From Saccharopolyspora hirsuta (GTDB taxonomy: Bacteria; Actinomycetota; Actinomycetes; Mycobacteriales; Pseudonocardiaceae): 64,000 bases of DNA. The notes under the pieces are model-generated. The model made no database searches and had not been told where the DNA came from. It saw nothing but the letters and a program-made list of their open reading frames with translations. Shown here in pieces: positions 22,128 through 31,031 of the stretch. The translations under genes and the position numbers were made by a program. The DNA lies in NCBI RefSeq assembly GCF_008630535.1, contig NZ_VWPH01000012.1, positions 124,001 through 188,000 on the forward strand. The letters run 5' to 3'. Within the stretch, counting starts at the first letter, position 1. The number at the start of each line of letters is the position of its first letter.

Positions 22128-23561
22128 TCAGAACTGGTAGTACAGGAAGGGGCTGAACGAGCCGGTGGCGACCAGCAGCCCGGAGTAGCCGAGGCCCGCG
22201 GTCAGGACCGCGATGCGCAACGCGTAGGCCTGGCGGGTGCGGACCGACTCCAGGAAGGGGCCGGTGCCCGCGTTCGCCGGGAGGAAGACCACCACCAGGG
22301 CCAGCAGCAGGAACACCACTCGCTGGTTGGTCACCGAGGCCGCCACGATGTCGGTCAGGCCGTCGAGGTCCGGGACCAGCATGTGCCCCAGCATCGCGAA
22401 CGCGCTGCTCAGGTCCGGGGCGCGGAAGAACACCCAGCCGATCACCACCAGCAGCATCGTCAGCGCGCGGCGGGCCAGGCGGGCGCGGCGGTCGGTCGGG
22501 GCGTGCGCCCAGCCGAACGCCCGCTCCACCACCAGCAGCAGGCCGTGGAACAGGCCCCACACCAGGTACGTCCAGGCCGCGCCGTGCCAGAAGCCGGTCA
22601 GCACGAAGATGATCGCCAGGTTCCGGTAGGTGCGGGCCTGGCCGCCGCGGTTGCCGCCGAGCGGGATGTAGACGTAGTCCCGGAACCAGCGCGACAGCGA
22701 CATGTGCCAGCGGCGCCAGAACTCCGTGACGGTCACCGACGAGTACGGCCGGGCGAAGTTCTCCGGCAGCCGGAACCCCAGCATCCGGCCCAGCCCGATC
22801 GCCATGTCCGAGTAGCCGGAGAAGTCGAAGTACAGCTGCATCGCGTAGCCGATCGCGCCGAGCCAGGCGATCGCGAACGTCATGTCCTCGTCCGGGGTCG
22901 CGAAGCAGGCGTCCACCATCGGCGCCAGCGTGTCGGCGATGACGACCTTCTTCGTCAGCCCCCACGCGAAGCGCGGGAAGCCCGCCGCGATGTCGTCGAG
23001 CCGGTGCGTGCGCTGCTGCGGCAGCTGGTCGGCGATCTCCCGGTAGCGCACGATCGGACCGGCCACCAGCTGCGGGAACATCGCGATGTAGGTGACGAAC
23101 GAGACCGGGTTGCGCAGCGCGGGCCGCTCGCCGCGGTAGATGTCCACCACGTAGGAGATGTGGTGGAACGTGTAGAAGGAGATGCCGATCGGCAGCGCCA
23201 GCTCCAGCACCGGGAAGTCGCCGCCGAACCAGCTGCTGAGCACCGCCAGCTGCTCGGTGGCGAACCCGGCGTACTTCCACACCGCCAGGATCGCCAGGTT
23301 GAACGACACCGTGCCGATCAGCACCCACCGCCGCCGGGTCCGCTCGAAGCCCCACTCGACCGGTTCCAGCCGCAGCCCGGCGAAGTAGTTCACCACGATG
23401 CACGCCAGCAGCAGCAGCGTCGTGCCGCCCGCGCCGCTGGCGTAGAACAGCAGGCTGGCCACCGCGACCACGGCGTTGCGCCCGGTGCGCGGGGCGATCA
23501 GCACCGCCGCCAGCACGGCCGGCAGGAAGTACCAGAGGAACAGGGGACTTGCGAACGACAT
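22128..23561 (-). CDS. MBOAT-family O-acyltransferase (AlgI-like), 477 aa
   Basis: About ten transmembrane helices, with the family motifs FPQLVAGPIVRYREI, QLYFDFSGYSDMAIGLG, WRRWHMSLSRWFRDYVYIPL and FVLTGFWHGAAWTYLVWG, the last containing the catalytic His. AlgI/DltB-type proteins move acyl groups across the membrane for transfer to a glycan by an SGNH partner such as the AlgX-like protein at 18812-20089. Both are on the same strand, but the ADH and PP2C genes lie between them. Confidence 0.9.
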   Translation of the reverse strand: MSFASPLFLWYFLPAVLAAVLIAPRTGRNAVVAVASLLFYASGAGGTTLLLLACIVVNYFAGLRLEPVEWGFERTRRRWVLIGTVSFNLAILAVWKYAGFATEQLAVLSSWFGGDFPVLELALPIGISFYTFHHISYVVDIYRGERPALRNPVSFVTYIAMFPQLVAGPIVRYREIADQLPQQRTHRLDDIAAGFPRFAWGLTKKVVIADTLAPMVDACFATPDEDMTFAIAWLGAIGYAMQLYFDFSGYSDMAIGLGRMLGFRLPENFARPYSSVTVTEFWRRWHMSLSRWFRDYVYIPLGGNRGGQARTYRNLAIIFVLTGFWHGAAWTYLVWGLFHGLLLVVERAFGWAHAPTDRRARLARRALTMLLVVIGWVFFRAPDLSSAFAMLGHMLVPDLDGLTDIVAASVTNQRVVFLLLALVVVFLPANAGTGPFLESVRTRQAYALRIAVLTAGLGYSGLLVATGSFSPFLYYQF

Positions 23562-23754
23562 CGGGGCCTCGGGGTGCGGGAGGCCCTCGCCTCCCCTGGG
23601 AGCATTGCTGCTCGGACTCTAGCCGAGCCCGGAACGTCACCGAGCCGAAACGGACCGGGTCAGAACGTCCTCTTTGTCCTGACCAGGCAAAACAAGTTCG
23701 CGCGCTGGGCGGAACCGCGGACGGCGGCCGCGCCGATCACCTAGCCTGGGCCCC

Positions 23755-24576
23755 ATGAACGCACCCCCGCCAGGCTGGTACCCGGACCAGGCAGATCAGC
23801 GCTACGTCCGCTGGTGGGACGGCCGCCAGTGGACCCCGCACGTCCAGCCCGCCCAAGCACCGGCCCCGCCGCCGCAGGGCGACGCCTCCGTCGCGGAGCT
23901 GTCCGTGGGCGGCACCGGCAACGCCGCGTCGATCCAGCAGCAGGTCCAGCAGCGCGCGGCGGTCGGCGGCCCGGTCGCCGGTGGCGGCGGAACCCTGTTC
24001 ACCGAGCCGGTGCTGGTGATCAACCAGCAGGCGAAGCTGATCGAGATGTCGAACGAGTACGCCATCTACGACCAGCACGGGCGCCAGATCGGCTCGGTCG
24101 TGCAGATCGGCCAGAGCGGTGCGCAGAAGGCGCTGCGGGCGTTCACCAAGCTCGACTCGCTGATGACGGTCAAGCTGGAGATCCGGGACGTCACCGGCCG
24201 CCCGGTCCTGCTGCTGACCCGCCCGGCGACCCTGTGGAAGGGCACCGTCCACGTGCAGCGCCCGGACCAGTCGCCGATCGGCGACATCCGGCTGGCGAAC
24301 TTCTGGGGCAAGGCCCGCTTCGACTTCGAGATCGGCGGCCAGCGCATCGGCGGCCTGCAGGCGGAGAACCTGCGCGCCTGGGACATCAAGGTCCTCGACC
24401 ACGCGGACCAGGAGGTCGGCAAGATCACCAAGACCTGGCAGGGCCTGGCCAAGGCGGCCTTCACCACGGCGGACAACTACGTCCTGCAGATCTACCGCCC
24501 GCTCCAGGACCCCCTGCTGAGCATGGTCCTGTCCTCGGCCCTGACCTTCGACACCATCTTCAGCCAGCACCAGTAG
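23755..24576 (+). CDS. DUF2510 plus phospholipid-scramblase-like protein, 273 aa
   Basis: Residues 1-30 (PPGWYPDQADQRYVRWWDG) are a DUF2510 WYPDP-type motif common in actinobacterial membrane-associated proteins. A Pro/Gln-rich linker follows. From about 75 to the end is a scramblase/LURP-one-like beta-barrel domain (LFTEPVLVINQQAKLIEMS, then YAIYDQHGRQIGSVVQ). No clear transmembrane helix is present. TAGCCT ends seven bases before the ATG with no ribosome site, so the mRNA is probably leaderless. Function in bacteria is unknown; phospholipid or ligand binding is the family expectation. Confidence 0.8.
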   Translation: MNAPPPGWYPDQADQRYVRWWDGRQWTPHVQPAQAPAPPPQGDASVAELSVGGTGNAASIQQQVQQRAAVGGPVAGGGGTLFTEPVLVINQQAKLIEMSNEYAIYDQHGRQIGSVVQIGQSGAQKALRAFTKLDSLMTVKLEIRDVTGRPVLLLTRPATLWKGTVHVQRPDQSPIGDIRLANFWGKARFDFEIGGQRIGGLQAENLRAWDIKVLDHADQEVGKITKTWQGLAKAAFTTADNYVLQIYRPLQDPLLSMVLSSALTFDTIFSQHQ

Positions 24577-24630
24577 GGACGCCGACCACCGCCCCTGCTT
24601 CGGCCCGGGGAGTGTTTCGGCAGGTCATCG

Positions 24631-24676
24631 CCCGTGAGCACTTTGCGGTGCCATAGCCCCGCAAAGTGCTCACGGG
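24631..24676. repeat. palindromic repeat family A, copy 3
   Basis: A 46-bp palindrome (CCCGTGAGCACTTTG...CAAAGTGCTCACGGG) with a GTTTCGGCAGGT flank on the left. It lies between the convergent scramblase-like and rlmB genes. Confidence 0.85.
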
Positions 24677-24680
24677 AGGC

Positions 24681-25637
24681 TCAGCGGATCCGGCGGCGGC
24701 GGGCGACCTCGGAGAGGACCACGCCCGCGGCGACCGAGGCGTTGAGGGACTCGACCCCCGCCGCCATCGGGATGGAGACCGTCTGGTCGCAGGTCTCGCG
24801 GACCAGGCGGGACAGGCCGCGCCCCTCGGAGCCCACGACGACCACCAGCGGGCCGGTGGCCAGCTCCAGCTCGTCCGAGGTCACGTCGGAGTCCGCGTCG
24901 AGGCCGATCACCATCAGGCCCTCGCTCTTGAGGTCCTTCAGCGTCCGGGTCAGGTTCACCGCCTTGGCCACCGGGAGCTTGGCCGCGGTGCCCGCGCTGG
25001 TGCGCCAGGCCACGGCCGTGATCCCGGCGCTGCGGCGCTGCGGCACGATCACGCCGTGCGCGCCGAAGGCCGCCGCCGAGCGGATCACCGCACCGAGGTT
25101 GCGCGGGTCGGTGACCCCGTCGAGCGCCACGATCAGCGGCGGCAGGCCGGAGTCCCGCGCCGCCTGCAGCACGTCCTCCGGGTGCGCGTACTTGAACTGC
25201 GGCACCTGGAGCGCGAGGCCCTGGTGCATCGCGTTGTTCGTCATCCGGTCCAGCTCGACGCGCGGCACGTCGACCACCGAGATGCCGCGCGACTTCGCCT
25301 CCCGGACCGCTTCGGTGACCCGGTCGTCGATGTCGATGCCCTGCGCGACGAACAGCCCGCTCGCGGGCACACCCGCTCGGATGCACTCCACCACCGGGTT
25401 CCGCCCGCACACCAGCTCCGGCTGCGACTCCGCCGCCGCCTGGCGCTTCGCGCGCTGCTGCTCGGCCTTCGCGCGCGCGTCCGCGCGCCGCTTCGCGGGG
25501 TGGCTGACGCGGTCCTCCGCCTTCGGCGTCGGGCCCTTGCCGCGCAGGCCCCTGCGTCGCTGCCCGCCGGAACCGACGACCATGCCCTTCTTGTTGGACT
25601 TGCGCATGCCGCCGCGGCGCTTGTCGTTGCCAGCCAC
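24681..25637 (-). CDS. rlmB: 23S rRNA 2'-O-methyltransferase, TrmH/SpoU type (RlmB-like), 318 aa
   Basis: The SpoU motifs are in order: DPRNLGAVIRSAAAFGAHGV (motif 1), GPLVVVVGSEGRGLSRLV (motif 2) and SIPMAAGVESLNASVAAGVV (motif 3), which form the knotted SAM site. An N-terminal substrate-binding domain (VCGRNPVVECIRAG) follows a basic extension of about 70 residues typical of actinobacterial members. It starts just three bases after the cysS stop, so the two form an operon, as with Rv3579c-Rv3580c. Confidence 0.92.
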   Translation of the reverse strand: MAGNDKRRGGMRKSNKKGMVVGSGGQRRRGLRGKGPTPKAEDRVSHPAKRRADARAKAEQQRAKRQAAAESQPELVCGRNPVVECIRAGVPASGLFVAQGIDIDDRVTEAVREAKSRGISVVDVPRVELDRMTNNAMHQGLALQVPQFKYAHPEDVLQAARDSGLPPLIVALDGVTDPRNLGAVIRSAAAFGAHGVIVPQRRSAGITAVAWRTSAGTAAKLPVAKAVNLTRTLKDLKSEGLMVIGLDADSDVTSDELELATGPLVVVVGSEGRGLSRLVRETCDQTVSIPMAAGVESLNASVAAGVVLSEVARRRRIR

Positions 25638-25640
25638 GTG

Positions 25641-27035
25641 TTACCCGTCTTTCAATGTCCACATCGGACCGTCGGGGGTGTCCTCGACGGCAATCCCGCT
25701 GGCCTGCAGCCGGTCGCGCAGCAGGTCCGCGGTGGCGAAGTCGCGCTCCGCGCGGGCCTGCTTGCGCTGCTCCAGCATGGCCTCCACCAGGTCGCCGAGC
25801 GCGCGCTGCGCGGCGTCGTCCGCGCCGGAGTCCTCGGCCCACTGCTCGGACAGCGGGTCCAGCCCGAGCACGTCGGTCATCGCCCGCACGGACGCCGCCG
25901 CGCTGCGGGCCGACTCGTCGTCGCCCCGGTCCAGCGCCGCGTTGCCCTCGCGGACCACGTTGTGCACCGCCGCGATCGCCTGCGGCGTGGACAGGTCGTC
26001 GTCCATGGCCGCGGCGAACTCCGCCGTCACCTCGCCGTGCTCGACGGCACCGGCCCGCTGCCCGACCCGCCGCACGAACGACTCGATGCGGCGGTAGGTG
26101 GCCACCGCCTCGGACAGGCCCGCCTCGGAGAACTCGATGGTGGACCGGTAGTGCGGGGTGACCAGGTAGTACCGCAGCTCGGCCGCGCGGGCCCGCTTCA
26201 GCACCTCCGGGATGGACAGCACGTTGCCGAGCGACTTCGACATCTTCTCGCCGCTCATCGTCACCCAGGCGTTGTGCATCCAGTACTGGGCGAAGCCGTC
26301 CCCGGCCGCGTTGGACTGCGCCAGCTCGTTCTCGTGGTGCGGGAAGACCAGGTCGAGGCCGCCGCCGTGGATGTCGAACTCGCCGCCCAGGTAGAAGGTG
26401 GCCATCGCCGAGCACTCCAGGTGCCAGCCCGGTCGGCCGTTGCCCCACGGCGTCGGCCAGCTCGGCTCGCCCGGCTTGGCGCCCTTCCACAGCGTGAAGT
26501 CGCGCGGGTCCTGCTTGCCGCTGGCCAGCGTCTCGCCCTGCTGCACCTCGTCGAGGCGCTGCCCGGACAGCTTGCCGTAGTGGTCGGCGTAGGAGGCGAC
26601 CGAGAAGTAGACGTCGCCGCCCGCCGCGTAGGCGTGGCCCTTGTCGATCAGGCGCTGGATCAGGTCGATCATCTGCGTGACGTGCCCGGTCGCGCGGGGC
26701 AGCGCCGACGGCGGCAGGCAGCCGAGCTGGTCGTAGGCGCGCTCGAAGGCGCGCTCGTGCGTGGCGGCCCACTCCCACCAGGGCCGGCCGGCCTCGGCGG
26801 CCTTGGTGAGGATCTTGTCGTCGATGTCGGTCACGTTGCGGACCAGGCGCGCGTCGTAGCCGTGGTGCTGCAACCAGCGGCGGAGCACGTCGAAGTTCAG
26901 GCCGCTGCGGACGTGGCCGACGTGGGGGACGCCCTGCACGGTGGCACCACAGACGTAGATCGACGCCACTCCGTCGCAGCGCGGGTGGAACTCGCGCGTC
27001 GTGCGGGTCGCGGTGTCATGCAGGTGCAGGCTCAC
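25641..27035 (-). CDS. cysS: cysteinyl-tRNA synthetase, 464 aa
   Basis: The class I motifs are GVPHVGHVRSGLNFD (HxGH) and GEKMSKSLGNVLS (KMSKS). The zinc ligands include the CGATV cysteine, LECSAMA and HHENE, as expected for CysS. Length is normal. GTG at 27035 is preceded by TACCAT and seven bases with no Shine-Dalgarno, so the mRNA is leaderless. It charges tRNA-Cys. Confidence 0.95.
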   Translation of the reverse strand: MSLHLHDTATRTTREFHPRCDGVASIYVCGATVQGVPHVGHVRSGLNFDVLRRWLQHHGYDARLVRNVTDIDDKILTKAAEAGRPWWEWAATHERAFERAYDQLGCLPPSALPRATGHVTQMIDLIQRLIDKGHAYAAGGDVYFSVASYADHYGKLSGQRLDEVQQGETLASGKQDPRDFTLWKGAKPGEPSWPTPWGNGRPGWHLECSAMATFYLGGEFDIHGGGLDLVFPHHENELAQSNAAGDGFAQYWMHNAWVTMSGEKMSKSLGNVLSIPEVLKRARAAELRYYLVTPHYRSTIEFSEAGLSEAVATYRRIESFVRRVGQRAGAVEHGEVTAEFAAAMDDDLSTPQAIAAVHNVVREGNAALDRGDDESARSAAASVRAMTDVLGLDPLSEQWAEDSGADDAAQRALGDLVEAMLEQRKQARAERDFATADLLRDRLQASGIAVEDTPDGPMWTLKDG

Positions 27036-27048
27036 AACCCCGATGGTA
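27036..27048 (-). promoter_or_regulatory. leaderless promoter of cysS
   Basis: On the minus strand TACCAT (27043-27048) is followed by seven bases and then the GTG start. This is the -10-to-start spacing of leaderless actinobacterial transcripts; no ribosome site is present. Confidence 0.55.
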
Positions 27049-27107
27049 CGGGGGCCGGTCCGGGCCCAATCACGACAGGGGCGGTCGCGTCAAGAGCGCA
27101 GTGACGG

Positions 27108-27788
27108 TCAGCGCAGCAGGTCGCCCACGGCGGTCAGCAGACCGTCGCGGCGCTGGCTGGTGGGCGTCGGTTCCACGATCGCGACCTGGCAGCCGACCGC
27201 GGCGGCCCCGCCGTCGGCCTCCTCGCTGTCCCCGACCATCAGCGCCTCCTCCGGCGCCACGCCGAGCCGCTCGCAGGCGCGCAGGAAGATCTTCGCGTCC
27301 GGCTTGATCACGCCTTCGAGGTAGGACAGCAGGAACTCGTCGACGTACCGGGTGACACCGATCCGCTCGAACGCGGGACGGATGTCGAAGGCGATGTTGC
27401 TGATCACGCCGACCTTCACGCCGGACTCGTGCAGGCGGCGCAGCACCTCGGCCGCGTCCGGGTACTCGGTCCAGTAGTCCGGGTCGATCAGCCGCTTGTA
27501 CAGCCCCTCGGCCTGGCCGTCGCGCACCCCTGAGCTGCGCAGCACCTCCACGTAGACCTTGCGGTGCAGCTCGGGGTCGAGGTCCCGGTTGTCCCAGGCG
27601 TGCTGGTACTCGGCGTCGAGCTGGACGACCTGCCCGGTGGGCGCGGTCATCCGGCGCATGATCTCGGCCTGGGCGGCCAGGTCGAACGGGGCGCCGTCGG
27701 CGTCGGTGAGGTCGGCGTACCAGGACGGATCTTCCTCGAGGCGGAAAAGCGTGCCGGAGAAGTCGAAGAGCACCGCGCGCAGAGTCAC
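27108..27788 (-). CDS. HAD-superfamily hydrolase, 226 aa
   Basis: HAD motif I is AVLFDFSGTLF, where the second Asp of DxD is replaced by Ser (DFSGT), a variation seen in some phosphatase-like members. Motif II is VGVISNIAF, motif III is EGVIKPDAKIF and motif IV is ALMVGDSEEAD. A helical cap lies between I and II. The GTG at 27788 is chosen to start just before the first strand. It runs with cysS and is probably a small-molecule phosphatase. The substrate is unknown. Confidence 0.85.
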   Translation of the reverse strand: MTLRAVLFDFSGTLFRLEEDPSWYADLTDADGAPFDLAAQAEIMRRMTAPTGQVVQLDAEYQHAWDNRDLDPELHRKVYVEVLRSSGVRDGQAEGLYKRLIDPDYWTEYPDAAEVLRRLHESGVKVGVISNIAFDIRPAFERIGVTRYVDEFLLSYLEGVIKPDAKIFLRACERLGVAPEEALMVGDSEEADGGAAAVGCQVAIVEPTPTSQRRDGLLTAVGDLLR

Positions 27789-27890
27789 GTGGCCCAAGGT
27801 AAGCGCGCCGGACCGCCTCAGCACCGACATGCGGTCAAGCTCACCCGCGTTGCACCACCAGTTCTGCCGGAACGGGAAATCCGGCAACGA

Positions 27891-28091
27891 TCAGCAGCGC
27901 CGGGTCTCCTGACCGCGCATCGGGACGACGATGCCCGCGACGCAGACCGCCGCGCTCACCCACAGCAGGAACACCGCCAGCGCCAGCCCGAGCCCGCCGC
28001 CCCCGGACCACAGCACGAACGACACTGGCCACACCACCACCGGCTGCACCACGAGCAGCCGACGCACCCACCGGTTCCGCTCGATCACCAT
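27891..28091 (-). CDS. small membrane protein, 66 aa
   Basis: Two hydrophobic segments (about 12-30 and 34-57) fill most of the protein, after a basic MVIERNRWVRR N-terminus that fits cytoplasmic orientation. There is no strong ribosome site, and no family is recognised. It may be real because the frame is open and its hydrophobicity is well patterned. Confidence 0.5.
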   Translation of the reverse strand: MVIERNRWVRRLLVVQPVVVWPVSFVLWSGGGGLGLALAVFLLWVSAAVCVAGIVVPMRGQETRRC

Positions 28092-28276
28092 GCATCGAGC
28101 ATGGCGCGCACCGACCCCGGCATTCCAGATCGCGACCCCTGAGTTTTCCCCGACTCCGCCAACCCGTCACGCCCGGCTACCCACCCGTTACTCGGGGTTC
28201 CGAACTCGGCGGACCTCCCGTCATCCGGGGCGGTGCCGATCTCGCGCGGAACTGACGTTCACCCGGGTGACAGCGG

Positions 28277-28759
28277 TCAGGACGCAGGGAGGACCAGAGC
28301 CGTGGCGATCGCGGCGATGCCCTCGCCGCGGCCGGTGAGGCCGAGGCCGTCGGAGGTGGTGCCGGCCACCGACACCGGCGCCCCGATCGCCGCCGAGAGC
28401 GCCTGCTGCGCCTCCTCGCGGCGCTTGCCGATGCGCGGCGCGTTGCCGATCACCTGCACCGTCGCGTTGCCGATGCGAAAACCGGCCGCTGCGACGCGGT
28501 CTCGCACTTCGGCCAGGAAGTCCACCCCGTGCGCGCCCGCCCAGCGGTCGTCGTCGGTGCCGAACACCGCGCCGAGGTCGCCCAGCCCGGCCGCCGACAG
28601 CAGCGCGTCGCACAGCGCGTGCGAGGCGACGTCGCCGTCGGAGTGCCCGGCGCAGCCGTCCACGCCCGGCCAGTGCAGCCCGGCGACCCAGCAGTCGCGG
28701 CCGGGTTCGACCGGGTGGACGTCGACGCCCTGGCCGACGCGGGGAAGCAGTTCGGTCAC
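28277..28759 (-). CDS. ispF: 2-C-methyl-D-erythritol 2,4-cyclodiphosphate synthase, 160 aa
   Basis: IspF forms MECDP in the non-mevalonate isoprenoid pathway. GQGVDVHPV supplies the zinc Asp and His, GHSDGDVASHALCDALLSAAGLGDLG is the family hallmark in two halves, and TTSDGLGLTGRGEGIAA closes the active site. Start ATG at 28759 overlaps the ispD stop by four bases, so the two consecutive pathway enzymes are translationally coupled. Confidence 0.96.
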   Translation of the reverse strand: MTELLPRVGQGVDVHPVEPGRDCWVAGLHWPGVDGCAGHSDGDVASHALCDALLSAAGLGDLGAVFGTDDDRWAGAHGVDFLAEVRDRVAAAGFRIGNATVQVIGNAPRIGKRREEAQQALSAAIGAPVSVAGTTSDGLGLTGRGEGIAAIATALVLPAS

Positions 28760-29460
28760 GCGAGTTCTCCAGTGCTCTGCGGGGCTCCCGCGGCCAGCAC
28801 CGACTCGGCGATGGCCAGGTCGAACGCGGTGGTGATCTTCAGGGCGTTCGGGTGCCCCGCCACGGTGTGCACCTTGCCGCCGATCCGCTCCACGAGCCCC
28901 GCGTCGTCCGTGGCGATGTCACCGGCCGCCGCGTAGGCCTCGCGCAGCACGTCGATGGCGAAGCCCTGCGGGGTCTGGACGGCCCGGAGCTCGGCGCGGT
29001 CCACTGTCGAGACGACGTCACCGGCCTCGTCGACCCGCTTGATGGTGTCCGAGACCGGCAGCACCGGGATCACCGCGGGCGCGCCCTGCTCGACCGCCCG
29101 CACGACGTCCTGGATCACCGACGCCGGGGTGAAAGCACGCGCGGCGTCGTGCACCAGCACGACCCGCGCCTCCGGCGCGACCTGCTCGACGACGTCGAGC
29201 GCGAGGCGCACCGAATCGGTCCGCTCCGATCCCCCGGGCACCACGTGCGCGGCCGGGAGCTCGGCCAGCTCTGCGGCCACCAGCTCGACCTGGTCGGGCG
29301 GGGCCGCCACGACGACGTGCTGCACGCAGCCCGCGGCCAGCAGGCCGCGGACCGCGCGCAACAACAACGACTCACCGTTCACCGGAACCAGCGCCTTGGG
29401 CATCCCCAACCCCAAGCGCACCCCGCGACCAGCCGCGGGGACCAGCGCGACTACGCTCAC
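28756..29460 (-). CDS. ispD: 2-C-methyl-D-erythritol 4-phosphate cytidylyltransferase, 234 aa
   Basis: IspD couples CTP to methylerythritol phosphate. The nucleotide-binding start VVALVPAAGRGVRLG, the MPKALVPV motif, VLVHDAARAFTP and QTPQGFAIDVLREAY are typical. GTG at 29460 is preceded by GGACGGG. It lies 19 bases after carD and overlaps ispF, matching the conserved carD-ispD-ispF order of actinobacteria. Confidence 0.95.
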   Translation of the reverse strand: MSVVALVPAAGRGVRLGLGMPKALVPVNGESLLLRAVRGLLAAGCVQHVVVAAPPDQVELVAAELAELPAAHVVPGGSERTDSVRLALDVVEQVAPEARVVLVHDAARAFTPASVIQDVVRAVEQGAPAVIPVLPVSDTIKRVDEAGDVVSTVDRAELRAVQTPQGFAIDVLREAYAAAGDIATDDAGLVERIGGKVHTVAGHPNALKITTAFDLAIAESVLAAGAPQSTGELA

Positions 29461-29479
29461 GCCCGTCCGTTCCCGATGA

Positions 29480-29968
29480 TCAAACCGCGGTGGCGAGGAC
29501 TTCGTCCAGCAGGGTTTCCGCTTTGCCCTCGTCAGTGCCCTCGGCCAGCGCCAACTCGCTGACCAGGATCTGACGGGCTTTCGCCAGCATTCGCTTCTCG
29601 CCTGCGGACAGGCCACGATCCTTCTCGCGTCGCCAGAGGTCGCGCACCACTTCGGCCACCTTGTTCACATCGCCGGAGGCGAGCTTCTCCAGGTTGGCCT
29701 TGTACCGTCGAGACCAGTTCGTGGGCTCTTCGGTGTGCGGAGCCCGCAGCACGTCGAAGACCCGATCGAGACCCTCCTGGCCGACCACGTCCCGGACGCC
29801 GACGATCTCGGCGTTGTCCGCGGGGACGCGCACGGTCAGGTCGCCCTGCGCGACCTTGAGGACGAGGTACTGCTTCTCCTCGCCCTTGATCACACGAGTC
29901 TCGATTGCTTCGATGAGCGCGGCACCGTGATGCGGGTAGACGACGGTCTCTCCGACCTTGAAAACCAT
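29480..29968 (-). CDS. carD: CarD-family RNA polymerase-binding transcription regulator, 162 aa
   Basis: The N-terminal Tudor-like domain (FKVGETVVYPHHGAALIEA) binds the RNA polymerase beta subunit. The C-terminal helical domain (VAEVVRDLWRREKDRGLSAG, KRMLAKARQILVSEL) holds the conserved Trp that stabilises the open promoter complex. GAGGA precedes the ATG at 29968. It is essential in mycobacteria and stimulates rRNA and housekeeping promoters. The 300-bp gap 29969-30268 carries divergent promoters for carD and the lipoprotein gene but no gene that I can support. Confidence 0.96.
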   Translation of the reverse strand: MVFKVGETVVYPHHGAALIEAIETRVIKGEEKQYLVLKVAQGDLTVRVPADNAEIVGVRDVVGQEGLDRVFDVLRAPHTEEPTNWSRRYKANLEKLASGDVNKVAEVVRDLWRREKDRGLSAGEKRMLAKARQILVSELALAEGTDEGKAETLLDEVLATAV

Positions 29969-30268
29969 GTGTCCTCTGCCCCTTTCGCTATGCCCACTTT
30001 ACCACGCCGGGCAACTCGCCCTCGACGCCCCACCATCCGTAATCGCAGGTCAGGCCGTGGACTGGGGTTGACAAAGGGCACCCGAACGTGCAAGGCGGGA
30101 CCTTTCGGCCCACTGAAATCGTCCACAATGGACATCAATGTCGGGCGAACGCGCGCCGCCTCCGGTCACCCGCCGATGCGTAGGTCGGCAAGACCCTGGA
30201 GCACCCCCGCGCGAGCGGGGGATTAAGCTCCACCTGGTTGTCCGGCAATCAGGAAGGACGCTGCAACC

Positions 30269-30844
30269 GTGAGCCGCCCTCAGCACCACAAGGCCGTCCG
30301 CCTGCGGTTGATCCCGGCCGCAATCGGGCTCGGCGCCGTCGTCGCCCTCGCTGGGTGCAGTGCCGGTCAGGTGACCGAGACCGACACCCAGGTCGCCGCC
30401 GTGAACGGCGGTAACGGTGATGTCCAGGACATCGCCATCCGCAACGCCATGTTCACCTTCCCGACCACCGGCACGGTCTACCCGGCCGGTTCCTCCGCCC
30501 CGCTGGAGGCGGTGCTGGCCAACGAGGGCGAGAACGACAAGCTCGTCGAGGTCACCAGCACCTACACCACCGCGCCGGCCACCATCGGCGGGGACACCAC
30601 CCTGCCCAGCCGCACCGCGCTGCACGCCACCGGCGCCTCCGCCGAGCAGAAGGCGCAGGTCGAGGCCGCCGGCGGTCGCCAGGTGCAGATCACGCTGAAC
30701 GGGTTCAAGCAGGACATCACCCCCGGCGTGACCATCCCGGTGACCTTCGTGTTCGAGAAGGCGGGCCCGGTCACCGTCCAGGTGCCGGTCGGCATCGACC
30801 ACTCGCCGCGCCCGGAGCAGCACGACAGCGAGAGCGGTCACTGA
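30269..30844 (+). CDS. lpqE: LpqE-like lipoprotein, 191 aa
   Basis: A signal peptide ends in the lipobox VALAGCSAG, so Cys29 or so is lipidated. The mature part is a single beta-sandwich-like domain (IRNAMFTFPTTGTVYPAGSS, ITLNGFKQDITPGVTIPVTF) as in LpqE. Position supports the call: in Mycobacterium lpqE (Rv3584) is divergent from carD and precedes radA, exactly as here. GTG start with AAGGA ten bases upstream. Its biochemical function is unknown. Confidence 0.85.
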   Translation: MSRPQHHKAVRLRLIPAAIGLGAVVALAGCSAGQVTETDTQVAAVNGGNGDVQDIAIRNAMFTFPTTGTVYPAGSSAPLEAVLANEGENDKLVEVTSTYTTAPATIGGDTTLPSRTALHATGASAEQKAQVEAAGGRQVQITLNGFKQDITPGVTIPVTFVFEKAGPVTVQVPVGIDHSPRPEQHDSESGH

Positions 30845-30897
30845 CCTCAGCTTTCCCGGATCGGGCCGTCCGCAGCAGCGGGCGGCCCGATCTGCGT

Positions 30898-30974
30898 TTC
30901 CGCGGGTGGCAGCCCGTGAGCAGTTTCCGGGGCTATCGCACCACAATGTGCTCACGACCCCTGACCTGCGAAAA
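30898..30974. repeat. palindromic repeat family A, copy 4
   Basis: The core at 30913-30957 (CCCGTGAGCAGTTTC...CACAATGTGCTCACGAC) lies between flanks TTTCCGCGGGT and CCTGCGAAAA. It sits between lpqE and radA, 75 bases upstream of radA. Confidence 0.8.
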
Positions 30975-31031
30975 CAGCACCCGGACGGACGTCGTGGGCG
31001 AGGTGTCGCCGCGGGCGGATAGCCTCGCCGA

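Noticed and set aside
27108..27788. Inactive HAD protein
   Set aside because: The DxS change in motif I alone is known among active HAD relatives, and motifs II-IV are intact.
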